A stretch of DNA of 64,000 nt from Scleromatobacter sp964418745 (GCA_964418745.1 CAYQMX010000020.1:1-64000), one strand, 5' to 3'; counted from the first letter of the stretch, positions 15,874-25,470 are shown. The notes: generated from the sequence alone by a model not told the origin. Translations and numbers: made by a program.

Positions 15874-16719
15874 TCAGCGCAGCAGCGTCAGAACCTGCTG
15901 CGGCTGCTGGTTGGCCTGGGCGATCATCGCCGTGCCGGCCTGCTGCAGCACGTTGGCGCGGCTCATGTTCGCGGTTTCCGACGCGAAGTCGGCGTCCATG
16001 ATGCGGCTGCGCGCGGCCGACTGGTTCTCGACGCCCGACTGCAGGTTCGAGATGATCGAGTCGAAGCGGCTCTGCGTGGCACCGAAGGTGGCGCGGGTGT
16101 CGTTGACGTCGTTGATCGCCTTGTCGATGTTGTCGATCACGGTGCCGATGGCGCCCGAGGTCGCCGAGGCGTCGATCTTGGCGGTGTTCGCCGTCACGGC
16201 CGTCATCGTCGTGTCCTGCGTCATGTCCACCGTCGCGACCGACACCGTGTCGTCGGTCGTGGTGTTGGCGCCCACCTGGAAGTTCAGCGTCGTCGCATCG
16301 GCACCGAGCATGTGCTTGCCGTTGAAGGTCGTGCCGCCGAGGACGCGGCCGATTTCGGCCTGCAGCTGGGCGAATTCCTTGTTCAGCGAGTCCTTGTCGG
16401 ACGAGCTGTTGGTGGAGTTGCGTGCCTGCACCGCCAGTTCGCGCATGCGCTGCAGCGAGTTGCCGACCTGGGCCAGCGCGCCGTCGGCGGTCTGGGCCAG
16501 CGAGATGCCGTCGTTGGAGTTGCGGATGGCGACGTTCATGCCGCGCACCTGCGAGTTCATCCGTTCGGCGATCGACAGGCCGGCGGCGTCGTCCTTCGAC
16601 GAGTTGATGCGCAGACCCGACGACAGGCGCTGCATCGACGTCGCGAGCGACATCTGCGAGCCCGACAGGTTGCGCTGCGCGTCGATGGAGTTGATGTTGG
16701 TGTTGATCGAGAGAGTCAT
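15874..16719 (-). CDS. fliC: Flagellin 3
   Basis: A 281-aa flagellin with the same N and C termini as flagellin 2. The start was set at ATG 16719 (MTLSINTN), preceded by AGGAG at a 9-nt spacing; the GTG three codons upstream overlaps the ribosome site and is less likely. At the variable positions (FAQLQAEIGRV and GAIGTVIDNI) it resembles flagellin 1 rather than flagellin 2, hinting at exchange among the three genes. It is preceded by a sigma-28-like promoter. Confidence 0.97.
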   Translation of the reverse strand: MTLSINTNINSIDAQRNLSGSQMSLATSMQRLSSGLRINSSKDDAAGLSIAERMNSQVRGMNVAIRNSNDGISLAQTADGALAQVGNSLQRMRELAVQARNSTNSSSDKDSLNKEFAQLQAEIGRVLGGTTFNGKHMLGADATTLNFQVGANTTTDDTVSVATVDMTQDTTMTAVTANTAKIDASATSGAIGTVIDNIDKAINDVNDTRATFGATQSRFDSIISNLQSGVENQSAARSRIMDADFASETANMSRANVLQQAGTAMIAQANQQPQQVLTLLR

Positions 16720-16804
16720 GATGTTCACTCCTGGGGAGACAAAGTCCAGCGGGATTGCCGGAGATTTCGCCCCAAAGTCGAAAACGGTAGGGGCCGTGAA
16801 TTGC

Positions 16805-16832
16805 TTTTCGGCGGGTCGATCCCGGGACTTGA
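16805..16832 (-). promoter_or_regulatory. Candidate sigma-28 (FliA) promoter for flagellin 3
   Basis: On the minus strand TCAAGTCC (16832-16825), a 12-bp spacer and GCCGAAAA (16812-16805) are present; the -10 matches the consensus at 7 of 8. The predicted leader is about 79 nt. Confidence 0.6.
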
Positions 16833-17006
16833 GGACTATTTGAGCCGTTTTTTTCAGGACCCCCCGCGGGCTCCGTGCGCCATGCCGCCTTCCATGCCGC
16901 GCCGGCCCCGCCGGGCGGGGTCACCCGGTGTTCCTGCGAACTGCGCCGGGTCTGCGCCTGTTATCGGAGCGAACCGGCCGGGCCTTCACCCTAGACTGGA
17001 CCGATC

Positions 17007-18950
17007 ATGAAGAACTCCGCATCCCCCGGTCGTCCCGTCCACGGCGGCGCCAGTGCCCGGCGCGCCGAGGCCCATCGCCAGGCCGGCCTGCACGCGCAGC
17101 GGGCCCATCGCTGGGACGCCGCCGTGCATGAATTCGAGCGCGCCACCGACCTGACACCGGCCGACGCGCTGATGTGGATGAACCTCGCGCGCTCGCGGAT
17201 GGCGCTGGGCCAGTGGCTGCCGGCGCTGGAAGCCGCGCACCGCGCCTGCGAGCTGGACCGCAGCAGCGCCGTGGCCTGCCGCATCGCGGCCGAGCTGGCG
17301 CTGCAGATGTCGCGCCCCCATGAAGCCTTGCGCACCCTGCAGGCACTTTCCGTCGAGGCCGTGCGCGACCATGACTACTACAACGCGCTGGGCAACGCCC
17401 TGTTCCAGACGCGGCAGCCCCGCGAAGCGGTGGACGCCTTCTTCAAGGCGCTGACGCTCAAGGTCGACTCGCCTCTCGTGCACTACCGCCTGGGGCTTTG
17501 CTTCATGGACCTGGCGATGGACCTGGAGGCCGCGGAATGCTTTCGCACCGCCATCTCGCTGGACGATGGTGTCACCCGCGCCCTGGCCCTCAGCCTGGTC
17601 GTGCAGACCAATCGCCAGGCCTGCCGCTGGCAGGACGACGCGGCCGACACCCGCGCCCTGCTGGAGGCCGTCGACCGCGACGACCCCGAGACCGCCCGCC
17701 TGCTGCTGCCGTTCGCGCTGATCGCCATCGAGTCGACGCCGCAGCAGCAGCGCCGCCTGGCCGAGCGCCGCGTCGCCGGCCTGACCGCCGCCGTCGTGCC
17801 ACTGCCCGCTCCCGGACCGCGCCGCCCCGGCCCCATCCGCGTGGGTTACCTGTCCTCGGACTTCTACCACCACGCCACCGCCGTGCTGATGACCGAGCTG
17901 CTCGAGCGCCGCGACACGGGCCGCTTCGAGACCTTCCTGTATTCGCACAGCCGCGACGACGATTCCGCCACCGCCCGCCGCGTGCGCGCCGCCTGCGAGC
18001 ACTTCGTCGACGTGCGCGACCTCGGCAACTGCGCCGTGGCCCAGCGCATCCGCGCCGACGGCATCGACATCCTGATCGACCTCAAGGGCCACACCCGCGA
18101 CAGCCGCATGGAGCTGATGGCCTACCGTCCCGCGCCGGTGCAGGCCGCCTACCTCGGCTACCCGGCAACCACCGGCGCGCCCTTCATCGACTACTTCATC
18201 GGCGACCGCGTCACCACCCCGCTGGCCCACGCGGCCCAGTACACCGAGCACATCGCCCAGCTCGACGGCTGCTACCAGCCCAACGACGCCGCGCGCCCGC
18301 TGCCGCCCTGCCCGCCACGCGCCGCGCTCGGCCTGCCGGAGGACGCCGTGGTGCTGTGCTGCTTCAACCAGACCTACAAGCTGTCGCCGCACATGCTGGA
18401 CCTGTGGTCGCGCATCCTCGCCGACGCGCCGCGCACCGTGCTGTGGATGCTGGCCTGGAACCCGCACGCCAAGGAGAACCTGCTGCGCGAGCTCGCCGCG
18501 CGCGGGGTCGCCCCGCAGCGCGTGTTCTTCGCCGCCAAGATCGACCTGGCCGACCACATCGCCCGCCTGCGCGCCGCCGACCTGTTCCTGGACACCTGGC
18601 CCTGCAACGCCCACACCACCGCCAGCGAGGCGCTGTGGGCGGGCGTGCCGGTGCTCACCGTGCCGGGGCCGACCTTCGCGTCGCGCGTTGCCGCCAGCCT
18701 CGTGGCGGCGTGTGGCCTGGCCGACCTGGCCTGCGCCAGCGACGCCAACTACGTGGAACTGGCCACCGCGCTGGCCAACGAGCCCGAGACCCTGCGCGGC
18801 ATCAAGGCGCACCTGGAGGTCCATCGCCGCACGCTGCCGCTGTTCGATGCCGAGCGCCTGGCGCGCGACATGGACGCGCTGCTGACGCGCATGCACGAAC
18901 GCCAGCTTGCCGGCCTCGCGCCGCAGGCGCTCGAGGCGGGCCGGGCATGA
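17007..18950 (+). CDS. TPR protein with SPINDLY/O-GlcNAc transferase (GT41) C-terminal domain
   Basis: A 647-aa predicted cytosolic protein glycosyltransferase. The first 240 residues form TPR-type helical repeats (QAGLHAQRAHRWDAAVHEFE; YNALGNALFQTRQPREAVDA). The GT41 catalytic region follows, with GYLSSDFYHHATAVLMTELL (about 274-293), YLGYPATTGAPFIDYFIGD, CFNQTYKLSPHMLDLWSRIL and LDTWPCNAHTTASEALWAGV. Enzymes of this family O-glycosylate Ser/Thr of proteins from nucleotide sugars. Its place directly beside the flagellin genes makes flagellin the likely acceptor, by inference. Its stop overlaps the start of the next gene (ATGA). Confidence 0.88.
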   Translation: MKNSASPGRPVHGGASARRAEAHRQAGLHAQRAHRWDAAVHEFERATDLTPADALMWMNLARSRMALGQWLPALEAAHRACELDRSSAVACRIAAELALQMSRPHEALRTLQALSVEAVRDHDYYNALGNALFQTRQPREAVDAFFKALTLKVDSPLVHYRLGLCFMDLAMDLEAAECFRTAISLDDGVTRALALSLVVQTNRQACRWQDDAADTRALLEAVDRDDPETARLLLPFALIAIESTPQQQRRLAERRVAGLTAAVVPLPAPGPRRPGPIRVGYLSSDFYHHATAVLMTELLERRDTGRFETFLYSHSRDDDSATARRVRAACEHFVDVRDLGNCAVAQRIRADGIDILIDLKGHTRDSRMELMAYRPAPVQAAYLGYPATTGAPFIDYFIGDRVTTPLAHAAQYTEHIAQLDGCYQPNDAARPLPPCPPRAALGLPEDAVVLCCFNQTYKLSPHMLDLWSRILADAPRTVLWMLAWNPHAKENLLRELAARGVAPQRVFFAAKIDLADHIARLRAADLFLDTWPCNAHTTASEALWAGVPVLTVPGPTFASRVAASLVAACGLADLACASDANYVELATALANEPETLRGIKAHLEVHRRTLPLFDAERLARDMDALLTRMHERQLAGLAPQALEAGRA

Positions 18951-20011
18951 AGCCCTACAAGGTCGCCCTGGTGATGATCGCGCGCAACGAGGCGGCGCGC
19001 ATCGTGCGCGCGCTGGCCAGCGCGCGCCATTGCGTCGGCGAGCTCGTCGTGCTCGACACCGGTTCGACCGACGCCACCGTCGCGCTCGCGCGCTCCGCGG
19101 GCGCGCGCGTGGGCCATTTCGCCTGGTGCGACGATTTCGCCGCCGCCCGCAACGCGGCGCTGAAGCTGGCCGACGCCGACTGGAACGTGGTGGTCGACGC
19201 CGACGAATGGATCGCCGAGGCCGGCGTGGACCTGCTGGCGCTGCGCCACACGGTGCCCGACTTCGTCGGCACGCTGCGCGTGGACAGCCATTTCGACACC
19301 CCGATCGGCGTGTCCGTCTCGCCCAGCTGGCTGCCGCGCGTGCTGCCGCGCGGCGTGCGCTACGACGGCGCCGTGCACGAGCAGCCCCGCCACAAGCGCC
19401 CGGTCCGGCGGCTGGCCACGGTGCTGGCCCACGACGGCTACCGCGCCGACGCCCTCAAGGCGAAGGCCGGCCGCAACGCCGAACTGCTCGCGCGTGCGCT
19501 GGCGCAGGCGCCCGACGACGCCTACCTGCACTACCAGATCGGCAAGGACCACGACGTCTACGAACGCTACGCCGACGCCTGCGCGCACTTCGCCCGCTCG
19601 CGCGCCTGCGAGGAGGCCAGCGGGGCCACCGTCACGCTGGCGGGCACCACGCCGGGCTGGCACCACGACCGGCTGGTGCGCGAGATGCATGCGCTCAAGA
19701 AGTGCCGCCAGCACGCGCAGGCCGTGCTGCTGGCCGAGCACGCGATGGCCGCCTGGTCGCACTCGCCCGACTTCTTCTTCGCGCTCGGCGACCTGCTGCT
19801 CGACTGGGCCACCGAGGAGCCGGCACGCGCCGGCGAGCTGCTGCCGATGATCGAATCGGCCTGGCTGCGCTGCCTGGAGATCGGCGAGCGGCCGGACCTC
19901 GAGGGCTCGGTCGCCGGCCGCGGATCGACCCTGGCGGCGCGCAACCTGGTCGTGCTGTACGAGGGCACCGGGCGCGCCATCGAGGCCCTGAGGCTCCGGC
20001 AGTCGCACTAG
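18947..20011 (+). CDS. Family 2 glycosyltransferase with C-terminal TPR-like region
   Basis: A 354-aa GT-A fold enzyme of the SunS/TPR-glycosyltransferase kind. The GT2 nucleotide-binding start is LVMIARNEAARIVRALASA (about 9-27), and the metal-binding motif is DADEW (84-88). The C-terminal half is helical and repeat-like (YLHYQIGKDHDVYERYADAC). The ATG at 18947 overlaps the stop of the GT41 gene, so the two are translationally coupled and probably modify the same target. Sugar and acceptor are not predictable. Confidence 0.85.
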   Translation: MKPYKVALVMIARNEAARIVRALASARHCVGELVVLDTGSTDATVALARSAGARVGHFAWCDDFAAARNAALKLADADWNVVVDADEWIAEAGVDLLALRHTVPDFVGTLRVDSHFDTPIGVSVSPSWLPRVLPRGVRYDGAVHEQPRHKRPVRRLATVLAHDGYRADALKAKAGRNAELLARALAQAPDDAYLHYQIGKDHDVYERYADACAHFARSRACEEASGATVTLAGTTPGWHHDRLVREMHALKKCRQHAQAVLLAEHAMAAWSHSPDFFFALGDLLLDWATEEPARAGELLPMIESAWLRCLEIGERPDLEGSVAGRGSTLAARNLVVLYEGTGRAIEALRLRQSH

Positions 20012-20023
20012 GGCGAATTGCCC

Positions 20024-20058
20024 AGGGCGGCGGCCCCTTTTCCGGGCTTGGCCGCCCT
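20024..20058 (+). terminator. Hairpin after the glycosyltransferase pair
   Basis: An 8-bp perfect stem (AGGGCGGC 20024-20031 with GCCGCCCT 20051-20058) encloses a smaller GCCC/GGGC stem. It lies 12 bp after the stop, but no T-run follows, so it may only attenuate or stabilise the message. Confidence 0.35.
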
Positions 20059-20148
20059 CCCCGCTCTTCAGAATCGGTGCACGGCCGTCTCCCGGCCCCG
20101 GCATGGCCGGGCGGGCGCGGTACCCGTCCCTTTCCGGAGCCCGGTCCC

Positions 20149-21654
20149 ATGAAGAATCCTCCCGCAATCCACCTGGCGATCATCCAGCCCGCCGGCTACG
20201 TGCACTCGCTCGGCTTCCTGGACCAGGCGCGCTACTTCCGCCACATGTTCCGCCGCCAGGGCGCGACCGTGACGATGGCCAAGAACCGGCTGCGCGAGGA
20301 TGCGGTCAACTTCGTGTTCGGCGCCCACCTCGGCTTCCCGGCCGACTGGCTGGAACGCCACGCCTGCGTGTTCGTCAACCTCGAGCAGCTCGGCGCCGGC
20401 GGCGCCGCCGTCAGCCCCGACTACCTCGCGCTGCTGCGCCGCTCGGCGGTGGTCGACTACGACGCCGCCAACGTGGCGGCCTACGCGCAGGACGCCGCCG
20501 ACGTGCCCATCGTGTCGTTCGGCTATGCCTCCTACCTCGACAAGCCGGCGCTGCCGCTGGAGCAGCGCGACATCGACCTGCTGTTCTTCGGCAGCATGAA
20601 TCCGCGCCGCCAGGAGTTCATCGCCCGCGTGGAGGCCGCCGGCTTCACGGTGGCCACCTTCGACGCCCCGGTCTACGGGCCCGAGCGCGACGAGTTCATC
20701 GGCCGCGCCAAGGCCGTGCTCAATTGCCACTTCTACGAGAGCAACCGCTTCGAGCAGGCGCGCGCGTTCCATTGCCTGTCGCTGGGCACGCCGGTGATCT
20801 CCGAGTACACGCCCACCACCGACCCGTCCCCGGCCTTCGTCGACTCGGTGCTGTGGCTGCCCGAGCAGGTGGAGGAATGGTTCGGCCTGCACTTCGGCAC
20901 GCCTGCCTTCTACGAGGAGGCACGCAAGCGCCTGGCGACCTTCCGCACGCCCGACGCAGCGCACGATCCCGTCGAGCAGTACGCCGACCTGCTGGCGTTC
21001 GCCAGCGGCTTCCAGCAGGGCTTCGCGCGCCTGCGCGACCCGGGTCCGTGGCGGCCGCGGGCGATCAACCTCGGCTCGGGCAAGGACTACAAGCCGACCT
21101 GGCTCAATGTCGACATCCTGGACCGCGCCGAGCCCGACCTGGTGCTGGACCTCGGCCAGCCGGTGACGCTGCCGTTCGCGGCCCCCACCCGCATGGGCGG
21201 CACGGTACTGCTGGAAGAAGGCGCGCTGGAGCTGATCTATGCCAACAACGTGCTCGAGCACGTGCCCGACCTGCCGATGCTGATGACCAACGCGCTCAAG
21301 CTGCTGCAGCCGGGCGGCGCGTTCTCCATCGAGGTGCCCTACGAGAAGGCGCTGACCGCCTGGCAGGATCCGACGCACCTGCGCGCGCTCAACGAGAACT
21401 CCTGGCTCTACTACACCGACTGGTTCTGGTACCTGGGCTGGTTCGAGCATCGCTTCGAGATCGCCAAGTCGCAGTGGCTGGACGCCCAGGTGCAGCCGTG
21501 CGCCAAGGAGAACGCCGCGTTCATGCGCGTGACGCTGCGCAAGATCGCCACCACCCCACGCGAGCGCACCACCGCGCGCACGATGCGCGCGGACTTCGGC
21601 GGGCTGGACAGCGACGAGCTGTACGCCGCCGACGAGGCCGTCGCGCTGGCCTGA
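20149..21654 (+). CDS. Fusion protein: glycosyltransferase-like N-terminal half and SAM-methyltransferase C-terminal half
   Basis: A 501-aa protein. Residues 1-300 look like a GT-B or glycan-associated domain of the kind found with GT1 enzymes (IDLLFFGSMNPRRQEFIARV; AKAVLNCHFYESNRFEQARA; SLGTPVISEYTPTTDPSPAF). Residues about 303-460 form a class I methyltransferase with a motif I-like start (AINLGSGKDYKPTWLNVDIL), a post-I region (ELIYANNVLEHVPDLPMLM) and PGGAFSIEVPYEKAL. The start at ATG 20149 follows a GGAGCCCGGTCCC stretch. Such fusions occur in glycan clusters where a sugar is transferred and methylated. No stop interrupts the two halves. Confidence 0.78.
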   Translation: MKNPPAIHLAIIQPAGYVHSLGFLDQARYFRHMFRRQGATVTMAKNRLREDAVNFVFGAHLGFPADWLERHACVFVNLEQLGAGGAAVSPDYLALLRRSAVVDYDAANVAAYAQDAADVPIVSFGYASYLDKPALPLEQRDIDLLFFGSMNPRRQEFIARVEAAGFTVATFDAPVYGPERDEFIGRAKAVLNCHFYESNRFEQARAFHCLSLGTPVISEYTPTTDPSPAFVDSVLWLPEQVEEWFGLHFGTPAFYEEARKRLATFRTPDAAHDPVEQYADLLAFASGFQQGFARLRDPGPWRPRAINLGSGKDYKPTWLNVDILDRAEPDLVLDLGQPVTLPFAAPTRMGGTVLLEEGALELIYANNVLEHVPDLPMLMTNALKLLQPGGAFSIEVPYEKALTAWQDPTHLRALNENSWLYYTDWFWYLGWFEHRFEIAKSQWLDAQVQPCAKENAAFMRVTLRKIATTPRERTTARTMRADFGGLDSDELYAADEAVALA

Positions 21655-21697
21655 GCCGGCGCCGCCGCTCCCCAACCAACAAGAGACTGCACCGGAC

Positions 21698-23203
21698 ATG
21701 AACACCCTCGCGATCGCGATGATCAAGAACGAGGCCGACATCGTCGAAGCCTTCGTGCGCCACAACCTGGCCCTGCTGGACCTGCTGGTGGTGATCGACA
21801 ACGGTTCGACCGACGGGACGCGCGAGATCCTCACCGAACTGCAGCGCGAAGGCCTGCCGCTGGTCGTGTTCGACGACCCGATCTTCGGCTACTACCAGTC
21901 GGAGAAGGTCACCCACGTCTACCGCAAGGTGGTGCCGGTGTTCAACCCGGAGCTGGTCTGGTTCCTCGACGCCGACGAATTCATCCACGCGCCCTCGCGC
22001 GCCGCGCTCGACGCCGCGTTCGCGGTGGTGCCCGCCGGCACCGCGGTGCTGCTGCCGTGGCGCACGCACCTGCCGGACGTCGAGGTGGACGCCGCCCGGG
22101 TGCTGGCCGACCCGCTGGGCGCGATGCCCGACCGCCGCCGCCGCGAGGAGCCGGCCTACTTCAAGGCCGTGGTGCGGCGCGATCCGCGCGACGACGAACG
22201 CCTGGTCGTCGAGCAGGGCAACCACAACCTGCATTTCACCGACGGCACGCGGCCGCCGCTGCGCGCGATGGAAGGCGTCGGCGTCGTCCACCTGCCGGTG
22301 CGCAGCGTAGAGCAGCTGTCGGCCAAGGTCATCAACGGCTGGCAGGCCTACCTGGTCAAGAACCGCCACGCCGAGGTGCCCACCGCCGGCTTCCAGTGGC
22401 AGCAGCTCTACGAACGCATCGTCTACGGGCAGGGCATCGACGCCGCCACGCTGATCGAGGTGGCGCTCGACTACGCGCAGACCGCGCGCGTCGGCCGCAA
22501 CCGCCGCGACGACACCGTGCGCGAGCCGGTGCCCGCGCGCTACGGCGCGCCGCGCTACCTGGGCCTGGCCCGCACCAACCTGCTGGCCAAGATCGCGATG
22601 AACATGGAGTCGTTCATCCTCAACGGCGACGGCACGCGCAAGCCGGACACCGATGAATCGGCCGCCCCGCGGCGCGACATCGCCGGCCTGCTGGAGGTGC
22701 TGCGCCAGACCGACGCCCGCCACCTGCGCGGCGCGCCCGGCAGCGAGGGCCCGCTGTGGGTGCGCGAGCTGGCGCTCGCCAATCCGGCCTGGAAGGACGG
22801 CGCGGACGGCACGGCCGAACTGCTGCTGGCCGCCAACATGCCGGCGGACGCGTTCGCGCTGATGGCCGGACAGACCGTCGCGCATCCGAAGCGGCGCATC
22901 GTCTGGTGGCCCGCGGAGGCGGCCGACGCGGCCGCCACGGACAACGCCCTTCGTGCCTGGTACGGCGCCGGCTGGGAACCGCACCTGCTCGAGACACTGG
23001 GCTACCGCGCACTCTCGGCCTTCCCCGAGCTGAGAGGCGGTGCGATCGTGCTGCACCCGGTCGAGCCCGGCCGCTTCGAGCGCGCAGCCGTTGTCCGCGG
23101 CGTGCTCTCGGCACCCGCAACCGCCCTCGTCCTGCACGCCAATCCGCCCAAGCGCGTGCTGCATCCCATGCAGGACCTGCAGCTCGAGGCGCTCGCCGCC
23201 TGA
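21698..23203 (+). CDS. Glycosyltransferase family 2/92-like protein
   Basis: A 501-aa protein. The first 230 residues carry a GT-A fold of the Glyco_tranf_2_4/GT92 type: IAMIKNEADIVEAFVRHNLA, VVIDNGSTDGTREIL and the metal-binding DADEF (91-95). The C-terminal 270 residues are of unknown type and contain no recognised domain. It is in line with the preceding fusion gene (43-bp gap) and the following methyltransferase, so it is probably part of the same glycan operon. Confidence 0.8.
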   Translation: MNTLAIAMIKNEADIVEAFVRHNLALLDLLVVIDNGSTDGTREILTELQREGLPLVVFDDPIFGYYQSEKVTHVYRKVVPVFNPELVWFLDADEFIHAPSRAALDAAFAVVPAGTAVLLPWRTHLPDVEVDAARVLADPLGAMPDRRRREEPAYFKAVVRRDPRDDERLVVEQGNHNLHFTDGTRPPLRAMEGVGVVHLPVRSVEQLSAKVINGWQAYLVKNRHAEVPTAGFQWQQLYERIVYGQGIDAATLIEVALDYAQTARVGRNRRDDTVREPVPARYGAPRYLGLARTNLLAKIAMNMESFILNGDGTRKPDTDESAAPRRDIAGLLEVLRQTDARHLRGAPGSEGPLWVRELALANPAWKDGADGTAELLLAANMPADAFALMAGQTVAHPKRRIVWWPAEAADAAATDNALRAWYGAGWEPHLLETLGYRALSAFPELRGGAIVLHPVEPGRFERAAVVRGVLSAPATALVLHANPPKRVLHPMQDLQLEALAA

Positions 23204-23243
23204 GGCTTCTTCAACACCGCCCGCCCGCACCCCAAGGAACGCC

Positions 23244-23975
23244 ATGGCCTTTTGCTGCCTCTGCGAACGCAACGTCGATGCCTGGGTCCCCCACCCCGGC
23301 CGTGCCCAACGCAGCCCGTTCATGGCGCTGATGGGCACCGTCGGCTCCGACCTCGCCCACTACGGCTGCCCGCATTGCGGCTGCAACGACCGTGACCGCC
23401 ACCTCTGGATGTACATGGCTGCGGCAGGCCTTCCGGAACAGTTGGCGGGGGCGCGCATCCTGCACCTGGCGCCGGAGGCGTCGCTCGAGCCCCGGTTGCT
23501 CGCGTGCAGGCCCGCCGAGTACGTCCGCGGCGACCTCTTCCCGGCCCGCGCGGGCATCCAGCGCGTCGACGCGGAATCGATCGCGTTCGAGGACGGACGC
23601 TTCGACCTGATCATCGCCAACCACCTGCTGGAACACGTGCGCCGTCCCGAGCGCGCGTTGAGCGAGTTCGCGCGCTGCCTGGCACCCGGGGGGCTGCTGA
23701 TCGCGCAGACGCCCTATGCGCCGGCGCTGAAGCACACGTTCGAACTCGACCGTCCGCCCTCGGAAGACTTCGCGAAGGTCTACTACGGCCAGGTCGACCA
23801 CGTGCGGCTGTTCGGTGGCGACATCGGCGTGCTGTTCAACGCGGCCGGCCTGACCGGCGGGCTCCTGCCGCACGCACAGCTGCTCGGCGATTTCGACCCG
23901 CTCGAATTCGGCTGCAACGCGCAGGAGCCCTTCTTCGCGTTCTCCAAGCCGGCCCTGGAACTCGAGTCCGCCTGA
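23244..23975 (+). CDS. Class I SAM-dependent methyltransferase with N-terminal cysteine motif
   Basis: A 243-aa protein. The N terminus has a zinc-ribbon-like set of cysteines (FCCLCERNV and YGCPHCGCNDRDRHLW). The methyltransferase fold follows with ARILHLAPEASLEPRLLAC, DAESIAFEDGRFDLIIANHL (SAM/active-site region) and CLAPGGLLIAQTPYAP. The ribosome site AAGGAAC precedes ATG 23244. It probably methylates a sugar of the glycan made by this cluster, judged only from context. Confidence 0.82.
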   Translation: MAFCCLCERNVDAWVPHPGRAQRSPFMALMGTVGSDLAHYGCPHCGCNDRDRHLWMYMAAAGLPEQLAGARILHLAPEASLEPRLLACRPAEYVRGDLFPARAGIQRVDAESIAFEDGRFDLIIANHLLEHVRRPERALSEFARCLAPGGLLIAQTPYAPALKHTFELDRPPSEDFAKVYYGQVDHVRLFGGDIGVLFNAAGLTGGLLPHAQLLGDFDPLEFGCNAQEPFFAFSKPALELESA

Positions 23976-24034
23976 TCCGGGACGCCGGGGCGGGTGGCCG
24001 CCTTGCGGCATTCGCGCCGCGAGGGGCGATGCCC

Positions 24035-25222
24035 TCAGGCAGCCAGCAGCAGCGGCCGTTCCGCTTCCCGCTCCTGGCATGGCGCCAGCGCAGGCGCGGC
24101 GGCAGCGCGCACGAGGGCTGCGATGCGCTCGACATCCGCATCGGCCAGCGCCGGATAGATCGGCAGGCACAGCACCTGGTCGGCGGCCGCGCGCGCCACC
24201 GGAAGCCTTGCGCCGTCCGCGGACGGCAGGCCGCGGTACATCGGGAAGTCGGAGATCAGCGGGTAGAAGTAGCGCCGCGCGACGATGCCCTGCTCGCGCA
24301 GGTGCTTGTAGAGTCCGTCGCGCCCGAGCGCGTAGGCCGGATCGACGAGGATCGGGAAGTAGGAGTTGTTGGGCGTCGCCCCGGCCGGCAGCGCCAGCGT
24401 GCGCACCCCGGGCGTGTCGGCCAGCAACTCGCGGTACCGCTGCGCGATGGCGCCGCGGCGGGCGATGGCCTCGTCGACGTGCTTGAGCTGGACCAGCCCG
24501 AGCGCGGCATTGAATTCGCTCATCTTGCCGTTGATGCCCGTGGCGACGACGGTGGTCTCGTTGACGAACCCGAAGTTCTTCAGGTGGTCGATGCGCTGCT
24601 TGGTCTTGGCATCCGGGCAGATGATGGCGCCGCCCTCGAAGGTGTTGAAGACCTTGGTGGCGTGGAAGCTCAGCACCGACAGGTCACCATGGTTGAGGAT
24701 GCTGCGCATCTGCCCGTCCTCGTTGCGACGGACGCCGAACGCGTGCGCGGCGTCGTAGATCACCTTGAGGTTGTAGTCGTCGGCGATGCGCTGGATGCCT
24801 TCGACGTCGCACGGCGTGCCGTAGCAATGGATCGGCATGATGGCCGTCGTCTGGGGCGTGATGGCGGCCTCGATCCTGGCGGGATCCATGTTCAGCGTCA
24901 CGGGGTCGACGTCGACGAACACCGGCTTGATGCCGTTCCACATCAGCGAATGGGCGGTGGCGACGAACGAGTAAGGCGTCGTGATGACCTCGCCGGTGAT
25001 GCGCAGCGACTGCAGCGCGGTGACCAGCGCGATCGTCGCGTTGGTGAACAGGCTGATGTGCTTGACCCCCAGGTAGTCACACAGCGCGGCCTCCAGCATC
25101 TGGTGGAACGGGCCGCCGTTGCTCAGCACCCGCGTGTCCCAGATCTGGCGCAGGTAGGGCATGAACTCCTCCAGCGGAGGCAGCTCGGGCTGGGTGACGT
25201 AGATCGTCTTGCTGGTGGTCAT
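24035..25222 (-). CDS. DegT/DnrJ/EryC1 sugar aminotransferase, VioA-like
   Basis: A 395-aa PLP-dependent nucleotide-sugar aminotransferase. The N terminus (YVTQPELPPLEEFMPYLRQI) and the segment VITTPYSFVATAHSLMWNGI recall VioA, which makes dTDP-4-amino-4,6-dideoxy-D-glucose (viosamine). The catalytic lysine is K190 in LSFHATKVFNTFEGG. The start at ATG 25222 gives the family length; an upstream in-frame extension is not supported. It runs opposite to the flanking glycan genes, convergent with the methyltransferase and divergent from the next glycosyltransferase. The family call is firm; the exact sugar is an inference from recalled similarity. Confidence 0.85.
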   Translation of the reverse strand: MTTSKTIYVTQPELPPLEEFMPYLRQIWDTRVLSNGGPFHQMLEAALCDYLGVKHISLFTNATIALVTALQSLRITGEVITTPYSFVATAHSLMWNGIKPVFVDVDPVTLNMDPARIEAAITPQTTAIMPIHCYGTPCDVEGIQRIADDYNLKVIYDAAHAFGVRRNEDGQMRSILNHGDLSVLSFHATKVFNTFEGGAIICPDAKTKQRIDHLKNFGFVNETTVVATGINGKMSEFNAALGLVQLKHVDEAIARRGAIAQRYRELLADTPGVRTLALPAGATPNNSYFPILVDPAYALGRDGLYKHLREQGIVARRYFYPLISDFPMYRGLPSADGARLPVARAAADQVLCLPIYPALADADVERIAALVRAAAAPALAPCQEREAERPLLLAA

Positions 25223-25323
25223 GGGCGTCTCTGGTTCGGCAGCGACCTGGGGAGCCACGGGTCCGTACACGAATGATGGCTGCGCAGGCGTGCCGACGAT
25301 CCACGGAAATGGCGGGGCGAGGT

Positions 25324-25337
25324 CGGCCAATTGGCCG
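25324..25337. promoter_or_regulatory. Perfect 14-bp palindrome in a divergent control region
   Basis: CGGCCAATTGGCCG is a perfect palindrome in the middle of the 248-bp gap between the divergent aminotransferase and glycosyltransferase genes. It is suitably placed to be an operator, but GC-rich palindromes of this size can arise by chance. Confidence 0.3.
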
Positions 25338-25470
25338 TGGCGCGCCGACGTCGGCAGTCCGGCCAAAGAGCCGATTTGGTGCCCATCGCGCCCGCAGTTC
25401 CATCGATCGCCATCGAGGCTGGGCGCGGATCATCGTCCCATTGCCCCCTCGGAGGCCCAAGGACGCGCGC

